Assembly (NCBI RefSeq): GCF_000497445.1
Contig: NZ_CM002285.1
Location: forward strand, 2,343,516-2,407,515
Length of the DNA: 64,000 nt
Reading direction: 5' to 3'
Source of the DNA: Streptomyces roseochromogenus subsp. oscitans DS 12.976
GTDB lineage: Bacteria > Actinomycetota > Actinomycetes > Streptomycetales > Streptomycetaceae
In this document: in pieces, positions 54,525 to 63,345 of the stretch
Layout of the letters: every line of letters begins with the position of its first letter
Position numbering within the stretch: the stretch's first letter is position 1
Translations under genes and position numbers: made by a program
Notes under the pieces: model-generated
What the model was told of the DNA's origin: nothing
The model's input: only the letters and a program-made list of their open reading frames with translations
Databases searched by the model: none

Positions 54525-54968
54525 ATGAGTGACACCCTGGACGCGGCACTGCGGCTGGTGCGTGCCCAGGCCGCGCTCGTACGACGCTTCGACTCCCGGC
54601 TGAGCGGCCTGCACGGCGTCAGTCTCGCCGACTTCACCCTGCTGCTCAGGCTGAGCGAGGCGCCCGGCGGCCGGATGCGCCGGGTGGACCTCGCCGAGGC
54701 ACTGGGCCTGACGGCGTCCGGGGTCACCCGCGGGCTGGCTCCGCTGGAGCGGATCGGGCTGGTGACCCGCGAAGCGGATGCCCGGGACGCGCGCGTGGCG
54801 TACGCGTCCCTGACCGCGACGGGCAGACAGCGGCTCAAGGAGATGCGCGCCACGGCCGAGGAGACCGCCGCAGAGGTCTTCGCCGCACCGGCGTGGAAGG
54901 CCGAGGACACCGGGCTGCTGTCGACTCTGCTGACCCGCCTCGGCGGCACCGGCCTGGCCGGTCACTGA
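54525..54968 (+). CDS. MarR-family transcriptional regulator
   Basis: 147 aa with GGGAGGTGAGC upstream. The winged helix-turn-helix reads RRVDLAEALGLTASGVTRGL, and the wing ERIGLVTREADARDARVAYA carries the D-x-R-D motif. Flanking helices form the dimer interface. Its target is not obvious. No operator-like palindrome was seen near its own start. Confidence 0.93.
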   Translation: MSDTLDAALRLVRAQAALVRRFDSRLSGLHGVSLADFTLLLRLSEAPGGRMRRVDLAEALGLTASGVTRGLAPLERIGLVTREADARDARVAYASLTATGRQRLKEMRATAEETAAEVFAAPAWKAEDTGLLSTLLTRLGGTGLAGH

Positions 54969-55242
54969 GCCTGCCGCGGTGCATCGGCTCCCCTTCTCCC
55001 ATTCCCTCCCTGCTCCTGTGCGCCGGCCCTCAACACCCGTCCCGCACAGGCGGTTTCAGCCTTCCGCCGACCTGAACTCGCCGTGGCACAGCTCACGTTG
55101 AGATGTGGCCGGATTGTGAGGGAACCATGCACAGGGGCGTGGCATGCTCATGGATCACATCGAGTTACCAGCCGGTACTACCTCTGAGTAGCCCGTACGC
55201 CCGGTACCTCTCTGCCACCCCCCACCTCACACGGGACCGATC

Positions 55243-56702
55243 ATGCACAGACGCATGCGGCACAGACGTGCCCTGCTGCCCGCCTTCGCCGTTGCCACCG
55301 TCTTCCTCGCCGCGGCCTGTTCCTCGTCCGCACCGCACGCCGAACCGTCGGCGACCGCCGGGCACGGCCGGCACGTCGAGGTCGCCGACCGGCCCGCCGA
55401 CGGCACGGACCACTCGCTCGCCGTCGCCGCCGCTCCCGCCACCACCGCGACCGCCACGGCGGGACCGGCCGGTTCCGGACAGCGGGCGCGCCGAACGGCG
55501 CTCGCCGTCAGCGCATACGACAGCCACACCCGGCGGGCCGTCCTCTCCGACAAGCCCGCCCGCCAAGGGAGTTCATCCGCCTCCCCGACGACCTCCCCTC
55601 CCCCGCCCCCTCCCCCTCACCCGCCCCCACCGGCACCCCGCATCGCGCCGCCGTCGGCGATGTGATCGCCAGTGCGCCCGCGCCCGGGGCTCCGCATGGG
55701 CTGCTCGCCAAGGTCACCAAGGTGATCGGCGAGACGGACAGCGGCACCGCGGTGCAGACGGAACCGGCCACACTCAACGCGCTGCTCGGCGACGACACAG
55801 CGAAGGGCGCCGTACCGGTCGACCCGTCGTCCTTCGCCGTCGACAAGCTGCTGCCCGATGTGAAGGTGTCCTGGTCGAAGGCGGGTGACGTGCACGCGGG
55901 CCCGAAGGGCGCGACGCTGCCGCTCGGCAGCCTGCGGCTCGATGTGAGCGCCGGTATCCCGACGGCCCAGGGCGCCCCTGCCTCGGCCTCCGCCTCGGTG
56001 CACGGCTTCGTCCAGGTCGCCCCGCAGGTCGACTTCGCCTACGGCGGCACCGGTACCGACGCGCCGCCCGGCTCCGCCTACCTCGGCGTGTCCGGCGACT
56101 GGACCTCCGGCTGGGCGGTCGAGGGCCGGGCCGCCGCGGCCACCGGCACGCCGCTGCGGATCCCGTTCGCCAAGCTGCACGCCGACCCCGTCCTGCAGGT
56201 CGGCCCCGTCCCCGTCGTCGTCAACCTCGACCTGACCGCCTATGTGCAGATCAGCGGCGACGGGCGGGTCACCGTCGATGTCGAGCAGCACCTCAAGGGC
56301 GGCTTCAAGGCGGGCGGCGCCTTCGGCCCGGCGAAGGGCTGGACGCCGGTCAGCTCCGCGGACATGACGAGCACACCCGTGCACACCTCCGTCACCGCCG
56401 CCGGCAACCTCAAGACGGCGCTCGGCGCCGAGGCCTCGGTCGGCCTCTACGGCACCGTGGGCGTCAGCGCCGACCTGGCTCCCTATCTGCGCGGCGAGGC
56501 CTCCGGCACGGTCAACGCCTCCTCCGACGGCGCCGGGGCGAAGACCAGGGGCGCCTGGGGCGTGTACGGCGGGGTCGATCTGTCCGGGACCCTGCGGCTC
56601 CAGCTGTCCGTCTTCGGCACACCGATCGTCCAGCGGAGCATCCCGCTCGGCACCCTGAACCGCGAGTGGAAACTGGCGGGCGGCACCCTCCGGGCAGGCT
56701 AG
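55243..56702 (+). pseudogene. Secreted lipoprotein gene with one frameshift
   Basis: The first frame (55243-55560) gives RRALLPAFAVATVFLAAACS, a signal peptide with a lipobox Cys. At about 55560 one missing C in a GCCCGCC run ends it in a Pro-rich artefact. The second frame continues REFIRLPDDLPSPAPSPSPA, then VGDVIASAPAPGAPHGLLAK through LNREWKLAGGTLRAG, about 360 residues of beta-rich sequence. Codon use is good on both sides. Either a recent pseudogene or a sequencing error. The family is unknown. It resembles secreted Streptomyces proteins with repeated beta strands. Confidence 0.75.
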
Positions 56703-56837
56703 GGACCGTCCGGCGGATCAGGTCGAAGGAAAACGACGGCTCCTCACCAACGTCCTGGGACAACTCACCTGGGCACGCCGGCCGGGCACCCGGCTCCGGC
56801 GCAGCGCGCCTCGGCGCCCGGCTCCAGCTCGGCGCGC

Positions 56838-57266
56838 CTAGGCGCTCGGCTCCGAAGCAGAGGGCTGCGCCGCCGGTATCCAGCCCTGGCCGCGCAGCAC
56901 GGACGACACGTCCGGTGCTCGGTAGTGCTCCCCCTTCAGGACCTTGCCGTCGGCCCGGCGGGCGACCTGCCCGTCCGGGCCGGCCTTGCTCATGTTGGCC
57001 CGGTGGATCTCGGCGATCACCTGATCGAGGTCGATGCCGTGGACCAGCGCCGTGCCGTACGCCACGTAGACCACGTCCGCCAGTTCGTGCGCGAGCTTGT
57101 CCAGCGGGCCGTCGACCGCGACCTCGGCGACCTCCGCGGCCTCCTCGGCGAGCAGTTCGCCACGGTGCGCGGCCAGTTCGGGGTCCACCTCCGTCGGCGT
57201 ACTGCGGGCGTCGAGACCGAAGGCGCGGTGGAACTCCCGGACGAGGTGGGCGGGTGAAGTGCTCAT
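56838..57266 (-). CDS. MazG-like nucleotide pyrophosphohydrolase
   Basis: 142 aa. It hydrolyses nucleoside triphosphates to monophosphates and PPi. The helical Mg site is LLAEEAAEVAEVAVDGPLDK with ELADVVYVAYGTALVHGID (E-E-x-x-E ... E-x-x-D). The C-terminus has HRANMSKAGPDGQVARRADG, a feature of the HisE/MazG-like actinobacterial group. It could clean up non-canonical nucleotides. Confidence 0.88.
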   Translation of the reverse strand: MSTSPAHLVREFHRAFGLDARSTPTEVDPELAAHRGELLAEEAAEVAEVAVDGPLDKLAHELADVVYVAYGTALVHGIDLDQVIAEIHRANMSKAGPDGQVARRADGKVLKGEHYRAPDVSSVLRGQGWIPAAQPSASEPSA

Positions 57267-57372
57267 GCGTCGACTCTAACGGCGACCACTGACAGCGCCC
57301 GCGGTCCGCTTCCCCGTCCCGGAGTGACCCGGGCCCTGGCCAGCGCCGCGCCCGGCCTGGCAGGATCGCCGC

Positions 57373-58371
57373 ATGTCCAAGGTGTTCCCCCGGATCAGCA
57401 GACGCCGGGCGCTGCCGGCCGCGGCCGCCGGTGCCGTGGTGCTCGGGCTGCTGCTGTGGTGGCTGCTGCCGCTGGGCGAGAAGCCGCCGAGCGGGACGAT
57501 CGTGTTCAGCACGGGCACTCCCCGAGGGGTGTACCAGGAGTACGGCGAGCGGCTGCGCGCCGAGTTCGCCAAGGACATGCCCGACTTGACGGTGAAGCTC
57601 CTCAACAGTGCCGGTTCGCAGGAGAACGTGCAGCGGGTGGCGACCGGCAAGGCCGACTTCACCATCGCGGCGGCGGACGCGGTGGAGGCGTACGAACTGG
57701 CGCACGGCAGCGGCGCCGAGCGGCTGCGCGGGGTGGCCCGGCTCTACGACGACTATGTGCATCTCGTCGTGCGCAGCGACTCGGACATCCGGAGCATCGC
57801 GGACCTGCGGCACAAGCGGGTGGCGACCGGGCTGCCCGACTCCGGGGTGCGGCTGATCGCCGACCGGGTGCTCAAGGCCGCCGGCATCGACCCGCGCAAG
57901 GACATCACGGCGGTCGCGGACGGCATCGACACCGGGCCCGACCGGCTGGCGCAGCACAAGATCGACGCCTTCTTCTGGTCGGGCGGCCTGCCCACCAGGG
58001 GACTGCTCACACTGGCGAACAAGTCCGCCTTCAAGTTCGTGCCGATCGAGGGCGACCTCGTCACCAAGCTGCACAACGAGGGCCAGGAGGCGCGCTACTA
58101 CCGGGCCACCAACATCCCCGAGTCGGCCTACCCGGCCGTACAGCAGGGCAGCGTGGTCCCGACCATCGCCGTGTCCAACCTCCTGATGACGCGTACGGAC
58201 GTGGACCCCCGGCTGACCGAATGGGTGACCCGCACGGTCATCAAGAGCCGCGACGGCATCGGCGCCCACGTCCACTCCGCCCAACTGGTCGACCTGCGCA
58301 CCGCCATCTACACCGACCCCCTCCCCCTCCAGGAGGGCGCCCGCCGCTACTACCGCTCGATGAAGCCCTAG
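57373..58371 (+). CDS. TAXI-family TRAP transporter solute-binding protein
   Basis: 332 aa. One N-terminal TM helix, ALPAAAAGAVVLGLLLWWLL, anchors it outside the membrane. The binding domain has GTIVFSTGTPRGVYQEYGER, NSAGSQENVQRVATGKADFT and KRVATGLPDSGVRLIADRVL. No TRAP permease gene follows or precedes. It lies beside a divergent two-component system, so it may be a sensor-associated binding protein rather than a transporter part. Confidence 0.9.
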   Translation: MSKVFPRISRRRALPAAAAGAVVLGLLLWWLLPLGEKPPSGTIVFSTGTPRGVYQEYGERLRAEFAKDMPDLTVKLLNSAGSQENVQRVATGKADFTIAAADAVEAYELAHGSGAERLRGVARLYDDYVHLVVRSDSDIRSIADLRHKRVATGLPDSGVRLIADRVLKAAGIDPRKDITAVADGIDTGPDRLAQHKIDAFFWSGGLPTRGLLTLANKSAFKFVPIEGDLVTKLHNEGQEARYYRATNIPESAYPAVQQGSVVPTIAVSNLLMTRTDVDPRLTEWVTRTVIKSRDGIGAHVHSAQLVDLRTAIYTDPLPLQEGARRYYRSMKP

Positions 58372-58480
58372 CGGGGGCGGACGAAAGCCCATCGAGCCGG
58401 GCCGCAGCCTCCCGGCCCCGCCCAGGCGCCGCCCAACCGAGCGGTTACCTGTTACCGGTGGACCCCGCTCCCCTCCCCGG

Positions 58481-59884
58481 TCAGCGCTCCCCCTGCCGGG
58501 GCACCGCCACCGTCACCCGCAAGCCGCGCGGCGTATGGTGGGCGTAGGCGATCGAGCCGCCGCCCGCCGTGAGCAGCGCACGGACGATGGAGAGGCCGAG
58601 GCCGGAGCCCTTGATGTTCTGGTGGCGGCCGCTGCGCCAGAAGCGGTCGCCCACGCGCGCGAGTTCCTCGTCGGTGAGGCCGGGTCCGGTGTCGGTGACG
58701 ACGACCGTGGAGGTGTCGCCGTCGACGGCCACGGTGACCGCCACCGTGCCGCCCTCGGGGCTGAACTTCACGGCGTTGTCGATCACCGCGTCCAGGGCGC
58801 TGGACAGGGTGATCGGGTCCGCCCAGGCGGTCGTGGGCGGACAGTCCCCGGTCAGCCGGACACCCTTGGCCTCGGCGGCCGGAGACCAGGCGGCGACCCG
58901 CTCCCCGGCGAGCGCGCCGATGTCGGTCAGGCTCAGGTCCGCCTCGGCGTGCTCGGCCAGCGCCAGGTCGAGCAGGTCGTCCAGAACCTGCGCGAGGCGC
59001 TTGCCCTCGGTGCGGACCGAGGCGATCTCCTCATTGCCCTCCGGGAGTTCGAGTGCGAGCAGTTCGATGCGCAGCAGCAGCGCCGAGAGCGGGTTGCGCA
59101 GCTGGTGCGAGGCGTCCGCGACGAAGGCCCGCTGCTGCTCCAGCACGTCCTCGACGTTGTCCGCCATCTCGTTGAACGACCGGGCCAGCCGTCTGAGTTC
59201 CGGCGGCCCGCCGGCGGCCGCGACCCGGGACTTCAGGCGTCCGGTGGCGATGTCGTGCGTGGTGGCGTCCAGGACCCGTACCGGCCTGAGCACCCAGCCG
59301 GTCAGCCGCAGCGCCGCGCCGACGGCCAGCAGCATCGCCGCGATCTCCCCGGCCCCGATGAGCAGCCAGCCGCGCAGGGTCCGTGAACGCATCTGCCCGG
59401 TGGGTGAGTCGGTGACCACGACCGCCACGACGTCCCCGTCCCGGATCACCGGTGAGGCGACGATCAGCCGGCTGCGCTGCCAGGGCCACACCTGTTTCGG
59501 GTCGTGGCTGCGCCGGCTCAGCAGCGCCTCCTCGAAGGCGTCCCGCACCTCCCCCGTCCGCGGTACGAACCAGTCGCCGGGCGCATTGGCCATCGCGGAG
59601 TCGTTACGGTAGAAGACGCCCGCGCGGATGCCGTAGACGCCGTAGTAGCTGTCCAGTTCGCTGCGCAGGGCCTCCAGGCGCTCGTCGGTGCTGGTGCGGC
59701 GGGACCCACTGGGCCCGTCGGTGACGAACTGGGCGAGCGCCGCGAAGCGGGCCGTGTCGTCGATGCGGTCGACGACGACCCTCTGCTGCTGGGCGGCGGC
59801 CAGGCTGACGGCGAGCGGGATCCCGAGGGCGAGGAGGACGGCCGCTATCAGGACGATGAGCAGCGGCAGCAGACGTGCGCGCAC
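58481..59884 (-). CDS. Sensor histidine kinase
   Basis: 467 aa from GTG. TM1 is LLPLLIVLIAAVLLALGIPL; an extracytoplasmic domain of about 120 residues contains VFYRNDSAMANAPGDWFVPR; TM2 is LLIGAGEIAAMLLAVGAAL, followed by HAMP. The H-box is FVADASHQLRNPLSALLLRI, the N-box DNAVKFSPEGG and the G-boxes DTGPGLTDEEL and GSGLGLSIVRALL. It starts 10 bases after the response regulator stop, so the two form an operon. Confidence 0.94.
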   Translation of the reverse strand: MRARLLPLLIVLIAAVLLALGIPLAVSLAAAQQQRVVVDRIDDTARFAALAQFVTDGPSGSRRTSTDERLEALRSELDSYYGVYGIRAGVFYRNDSAMANAPGDWFVPRTGEVRDAFEEALLSRRSHDPKQVWPWQRSRLIVASPVIRDGDVVAVVVTDSPTGQMRSRTLRGWLLIGAGEIAAMLLAVGAALRLTGWVLRPVRVLDATTHDIATGRLKSRVAAAGGPPELRRLARSFNEMADNVEDVLEQQRAFVADASHQLRNPLSALLLRIELLALELPEGNEEIASVRTEGKRLAQVLDDLLDLALAEHAEADLSLTDIGALAGERVAAWSPAAEAKGVRLTGDCPPTTAWADPITLSSALDAVIDNAVKFSPEGGTVAVTVAVDGDTSTVVVTDTGPGLTDEELARVGDRFWRSGRHQNIKGSGLGLSIVRALLTAGGGSIAYAHHTPRGLRVTVAVPRQGER

Positions 59885-59893
59885 CCGTCCCCG

Positions 59894-60580
59894 CTAGACG
59901 GCCGGGGCGACGAGCCGGTAGCCGACGCCGCGTACGGTCTCGATCAGCGCGGGCATGCGCAGTTTGGCGCGCAGGGAGGCGACATGCACCTCCAGGGTGC
60001 GGCCGGTCCCCTCCCAACTGGTGCGCCAGACCTCGCTGATGATCTGTTCCCGCCGGAAGACCACACCGGGGCGCTGCGCGAGCAGGGCGAGCAGATCGAA
60101 CTCCTTGCGGGTCAGTTGGATTATCGAACCATCCACGGTGACCTGCCGGGTGGGCAGTTCGATGCGCACGGGGCCGAGCAGCAGGGAGCTGTCACCACCG
60201 GACCCCGCGTCCTCGTGGACGGTGCGCCGGCTGACGGCGTGTATACGGGCGAGCAGTTCCCCGGTGTCGTACGGCTTCACCACATAGTCGTCGGCGCCGA
60301 GGTTGAGCCCGTGGATGCGGGAGCGGACGTCGGAGCGGGCGGTGACCATGATGACCGGGGTGCTGGTGCGTTTGCGGATCTTGCCGCAGACCTCGTATCC
60401 GTCCTGGTCGGGCAGGCCGAGGTCAAGGAGGACCACGCCGAATCCGGCGCCCTCGGGGACGAGGGCCTGGAGGGCCTCCTCGCCGCTGCGCGCGTGTGTG
60501 ACCTCGAATCCGTGCCGGGCGAGTACGGCGGACAGGGCCGCGGCGACGTGGTTGTCGTCCTCGACGAGCAGCAGTCTCAT
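59894..60580 (-). CDS. OmpR/PhoB-family response regulator
   Basis: 228 aa from ATG (MRLLLVEDDNHVAAALSAVL) with GGAGGGGG upstream. The upstream extension lacks one. The receiver has the acidic pair LVEDD, phospho-acceptor Asp in VVLLDLGLPDQDGYEVC, T in PVIMVTARSD and K in DYVVKPYDTGEL. The winged helix is at residues 130-228 (RTLEVHVASLRAKLRM, ETVRGVGYRL). It is divergent from gluABCD, which it may control, inferred from position only. Confidence 0.95.
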   Translation of the reverse strand: MRLLLVEDDNHVAAALSAVLARHGFEVTHARSGEEALQALVPEGAGFGVVLLDLGLPDQDGYEVCGKIRKRTSTPVIMVTARSDVRSRIHGLNLGADDYVVKPYDTGELLARIHAVSRRTVHEDAGSGGDSSLLLGPVRIELPTRQVTVDGSIIQLTRKEFDLLALLAQRPGVVFRREQIISEVWRTSWEGTGRTLEVHVASLRAKLRMPALIETVRGVGYRLVAPAV

Positions 60581-60867
60581 CCCGGCCCCCTCCGGTTCAG
60601 CGGTCGTACGGTCTTGGTTCTCGTGCATCGTGTAGCTCGCGCGCGTGCACCATGGCAGTCACGCCGATGGACAAGGACGACGTCAAGAGGGTTCCGGTTG
60701 CCGGCCGCTTCCGTTATCCGGCCGATACGCACACGCGCGGCAAGTGCTACGACACGTGTCCGATTGCTATCGGATCGTGATGCTCAGATCTCCCTCAGAT
60801 GTGATGACGCAGGTCACAGCCGCTCACTACTGTCCTCCGAAACCGAGGAGGACGGAGCCTGAGAGCG

Positions 60868-61644
60868 ATGACCAATGTATCGGCGGCCGAGGAAGACGGG
60901 GCCGTGTCCGACGAACTGGTCGTCCTGAAGAGCGTCAACAAGCACTTCGGCGCGTTGCACGTTCTCCAGGACATCGACCTGACGATCGCCCGCGGCGAGG
61001 TCGTCGTGGTCATCGGGCCCTCCGGGTCCGGAAAGTCGACCCTGTGCCGCACCATCAACCGCCTGGAGACGATCGACTCGGGCACCATCACGATCGACGG
61101 AATGCCGCTGCCCCAGGAGGGCAAGGAGCTGGCCCGGCTGCGGGCGGACGTCGGGATGGTCTTCCAGTCCTTCAACCTGTTCGCGCACAAGACCGTGCTC
61201 GAGAACGTGATGCTGGGGCAGCTCAAGGTCCGGAAGGCGGAGAAGAAGCAGGCCGAGGAGAAGGCCCGGTCCCTGCTCGACCGGGTCGGCGTGGGCACCC
61301 AGGCCGACAAGTACCCCGCCCAGCTCTCCGGCGGCCAGCAGCAGCGCGTCGCCATCGCGCGGGCGCTGGCGATGGGCCCGAAGGTCATGCTCTTCGACGA
61401 GCCGACCTCCGCCCTCGACCCCGAGATGATCAATGAGGTCCTCGAGGTCATGCAGCAGCTCGCCCGCGAGGGCATGACGATGGTCGTCGTCACCCATGAG
61501 ATGGGTTTCGCACGATCGGCCGCCAACCGGGTCGTCTTCATGGCCGACGGCCGGATCGTCGAACAGGCCGCGCCCGACCGGTTCTTCAGCAACCCGCGCA
61601 GCGACCGGGCCAAGGACTTCCTGTCCAAGATCCTGCACCACTGA
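60868..61644 (+). CDS. gluA: Glutamate ABC transporter ATP-binding protein
   Basis: 258 aa. Walker A is [18 protein letters not shown] (residues 50-57), then [20 protein letters not shown], the signature [15 protein letters not shown] and Walker [15 protein letters not shown]. It is a polar amino acid importer ATPase. ATG with moderate GGAG upstream; a GTG at codon 13 is an alternative. It is the first gene of gluABCD, 77 bases before gluB. Confidence 0.94.
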   Translation: MTNVSAAEEDGAVSDELVVLKSVNKHFGALHVLQDIDLTIARGEVVVVIGPSGSGKSTLCRTINRLETIDSGTITIDGMPLPQEGKELARLRADVGMVFQSFNLFAHKTVLENVMLGQLKVRKAEKKQAEEKARSLLDRVGVGTQADKYPAQLSGGQQQRVAIARALAMGPKVMLFDEPTSALDPEMINEVLEVMQQLAREGMTMVVVTHEMGFARSAANRVVFMADGRIVEQAAPDRFFSNPRSDRAKDFLSKILHH

Positions 61645-61721
61645 CGGTGCGGGACCGCCCCGCGCCCCTGGGTTGCCTTTTCCAACGGACCTCGTTCCGC
61701 ACCACTCGAAGGATGTTCACC

Positions 61722-62558
61722 ATGAAGCTCCGCAAGGTCACCGCCGCCTCGGCCGTCGTGGTCGCCCTCGCCGTAACCGCCACCGCGTGCGGCGGCAACA
61801 ACTCGAACAGCGGCTCGGGCGGCGGTAGCGGCAAGATCAAGATCGGTATCAAGTTCGACCAGCCGGGCCTGGGCCTGAAGCAGCCCGACGGCAGCTACGC
61901 GGGCTTCGACGTGGACGTGGCCACGTACGTCGCCAAGCAGCTCGGCTACAAGCCGAGCGACATCCAGTGGGTGGAGACCAAGAGCGCCGACCGTGAGAAC
62001 GCGCTGCAGCGCGGTGACGTGAAGTTCATCGCCGCCACCTACTCGATCACCGACAAGCGCAAGGCCAAGGTCGACTTCGCCGGTCCGTACCTGCTGGCCC
62101 ACCAGGACCTGCTGCTCAAGAAGGACTCGAAGATCGCCAAGGGCACGGACCTCAACGGCAAGAACCTGTGCTCCGTGACCGGCTCCACGTCGGCACAGAA
62201 CATCCACGACACGATCGCCCCGCACTCCAACCTGAAGGAGCTCAGCTCCTACTCGGAGTGCATCGCGAGCCTCCAGAGCGGCGCGGTGGACGCGGTGACC
62301 ACCGACGACTCGATCCTCGCGGGCTACGCCGCGCAGGACAAGTACAAGGGCCAGTTCAAGCTCGCCGGTCTGAAGCTGAGCAACGAGAACTACGGCATCG
62401 GCGTCAAGAAGGGCGACTCCGCGACCCTCGACAAGATCAACAAGGCGCTGGAGAAGATGGTCAGCGACGGCTCCTGGAAAGCCGCCGTGGAGAAGAACTT
62501 CGGCCCGGCGAACTACAAGAACGAGCCCGCGCCGAAGATCGGCCAGATCGTCAAGTAA
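61722..62558 (+). CDS. gluB: Glutamate-binding lipoprotein
   Basis: 278 aa from ATG (MKLRKVTAASAVVVALAV) with GAAGG nine bases upstream, preferred to ATG 61713. The lipobox is VTATACGG. The solute-binding protein family 3 core shows KIGIKFDQPGLGLKQPDGSY and GFDVDVATYVAKQLGY. NLCSVTGSTSAQNIHDTIAP is the ligand-binding region. It delivers glutamate to GluC/GluD. Two hairpins follow before gluC. Confidence 0.95.
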   Translation: MKLRKVTAASAVVVALAVTATACGGNNSNSGSGGGSGKIKIGIKFDQPGLGLKQPDGSYAGFDVDVATYVAKQLGYKPSDIQWVETKSADRENALQRGDVKFIAATYSITDKRKAKVDFAGPYLLAHQDLLLKKDSKIAKGTDLNGKNLCSVTGSTSAQNIHDTIAPHSNLKELSSYSECIASLQSGAVDAVTTDDSILAGYAAQDKYKGQFKLAGLKLSNENYGIGVKKGDSATLDKINKALEKMVSDGSWKAAVEKNFGPANYKNEPAPKIGQIVK

Positions 62559-62567
62559 CGCGGAACT

Positions 62568-62589
62568 CCGCCGGCGCTCACTCCGGCGG
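62568..62589 (+). terminator. First hairpin between gluB and gluC
   Basis: CCGCCGG pairs with CCGGCGG around an 8-base loop, 10 bases after the gluB stop. Probably attenuates transcription or protects the gluB mRNA 3' end. Confidence 0.55.
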
Positions 62590-62607
62590 GTGACGCAGGG
62601 TTCTGAA

Positions 62608-62637
62608 GGCGCGCCGCCGCTTTCCCGGCGGCGCGCC
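62608..62637 (+). terminator. Strong hairpin between gluB and gluC
   Basis: GGCGCGCCGCCG pairs perfectly with CGGCGGCGCGCC around CTTTCC. With the preceding hairpin it would reduce read-through from gluB, the abundant binding protein, into the permease genes. Confidence 0.75.
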
Positions 62638-62679
62638 CCGCCCTCCACGTACGCCACACACCCGGAAGCGCGGGAGATC

Positions 62680-63345
62680 GTGTTCGACTTTCTTTCTGGT
62701 TACGACGTCCTAGGGGCGTTCTGGATGACGGTGAAACTCACCGTCCTCTCCGCGGTCGGCTCCCTGGTCTGGGGCACCCTGCTGGCCGGGATGCGGGTCA
62801 GTCCGGTCCCGATGATGCGCGGGTTCGGCACCTTCTACGTGAACATCGTCCGCAACATCCCGCTGACGATCATCATCCTGTTCACCTCGCTCGGCCTCGC
62901 CGACATCTTCCGCGTGACGCTGGGCGCCTCCGACTTCAAGGTCCAGGGATTCCGCCTGGCCGTCCTCGGTCTCATCGCCTACACGGCCGCCTTCGTGTGC
63001 GAGGCGATCCGCTCCGGCATCAACACCGTGCCGGTCGGCCAGGCCGAAGCCGCCCGTGCGATCGGGCTCAACTTCGGCCAGACCCTGCGCCTGATCGTGC
63101 TGCCCCAGGCGTTCCGCGCGGTCATCGGCCCGCTGGCCAACGTCCTGATCGCTCTGACGAAGAACACCACTGTCGCGGCCGCCATCGGCGTCGCCGAGGC
63201 CGCGACCCTGATGAAGACCATGATCGAGAACGAGGCACAGACCCTGGCCATCGGCGCCGTCTTCGCCCTCGGGTTCGTGATCCTGACCCTGCCCGTCGGC
63301 CTGGTCCTGGGCTGGCTCGGCAAGCGACTGGCGGTGAAGCGATGA
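62680..63345 (+). CDS. gluC: Glutamate ABC transporter permease
   Basis: 221 aa from GTG (VFDFLSGYDVLGAFWMTVKL). About five TM helices. The conserved EAA loop that contacts the ATPase is GQAEAARAIGLNFGQTLRLI. The earlier in-frame start would run back through both hairpins and is unlikely. The stop overlaps the gluD start (ATGA). Confidence 0.92.
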   Translation: MFDFLSGYDVLGAFWMTVKLTVLSAVGSLVWGTLLAGMRVSPVPMMRGFGTFYVNIVRNIPLTIIILFTSLGLADIFRVTLGASDFKVQGFRLAVLGLIAYTAAFVCEAIRSGINTVPVGQAEAARAIGLNFGQTLRLIVLPQAFRAVIGPLANVLIALTKNTTVAAAIGVAEAATLMKTMIENEAQTLAIGAVFALGFVILTLPVGLVLGWLGKRLAVKR

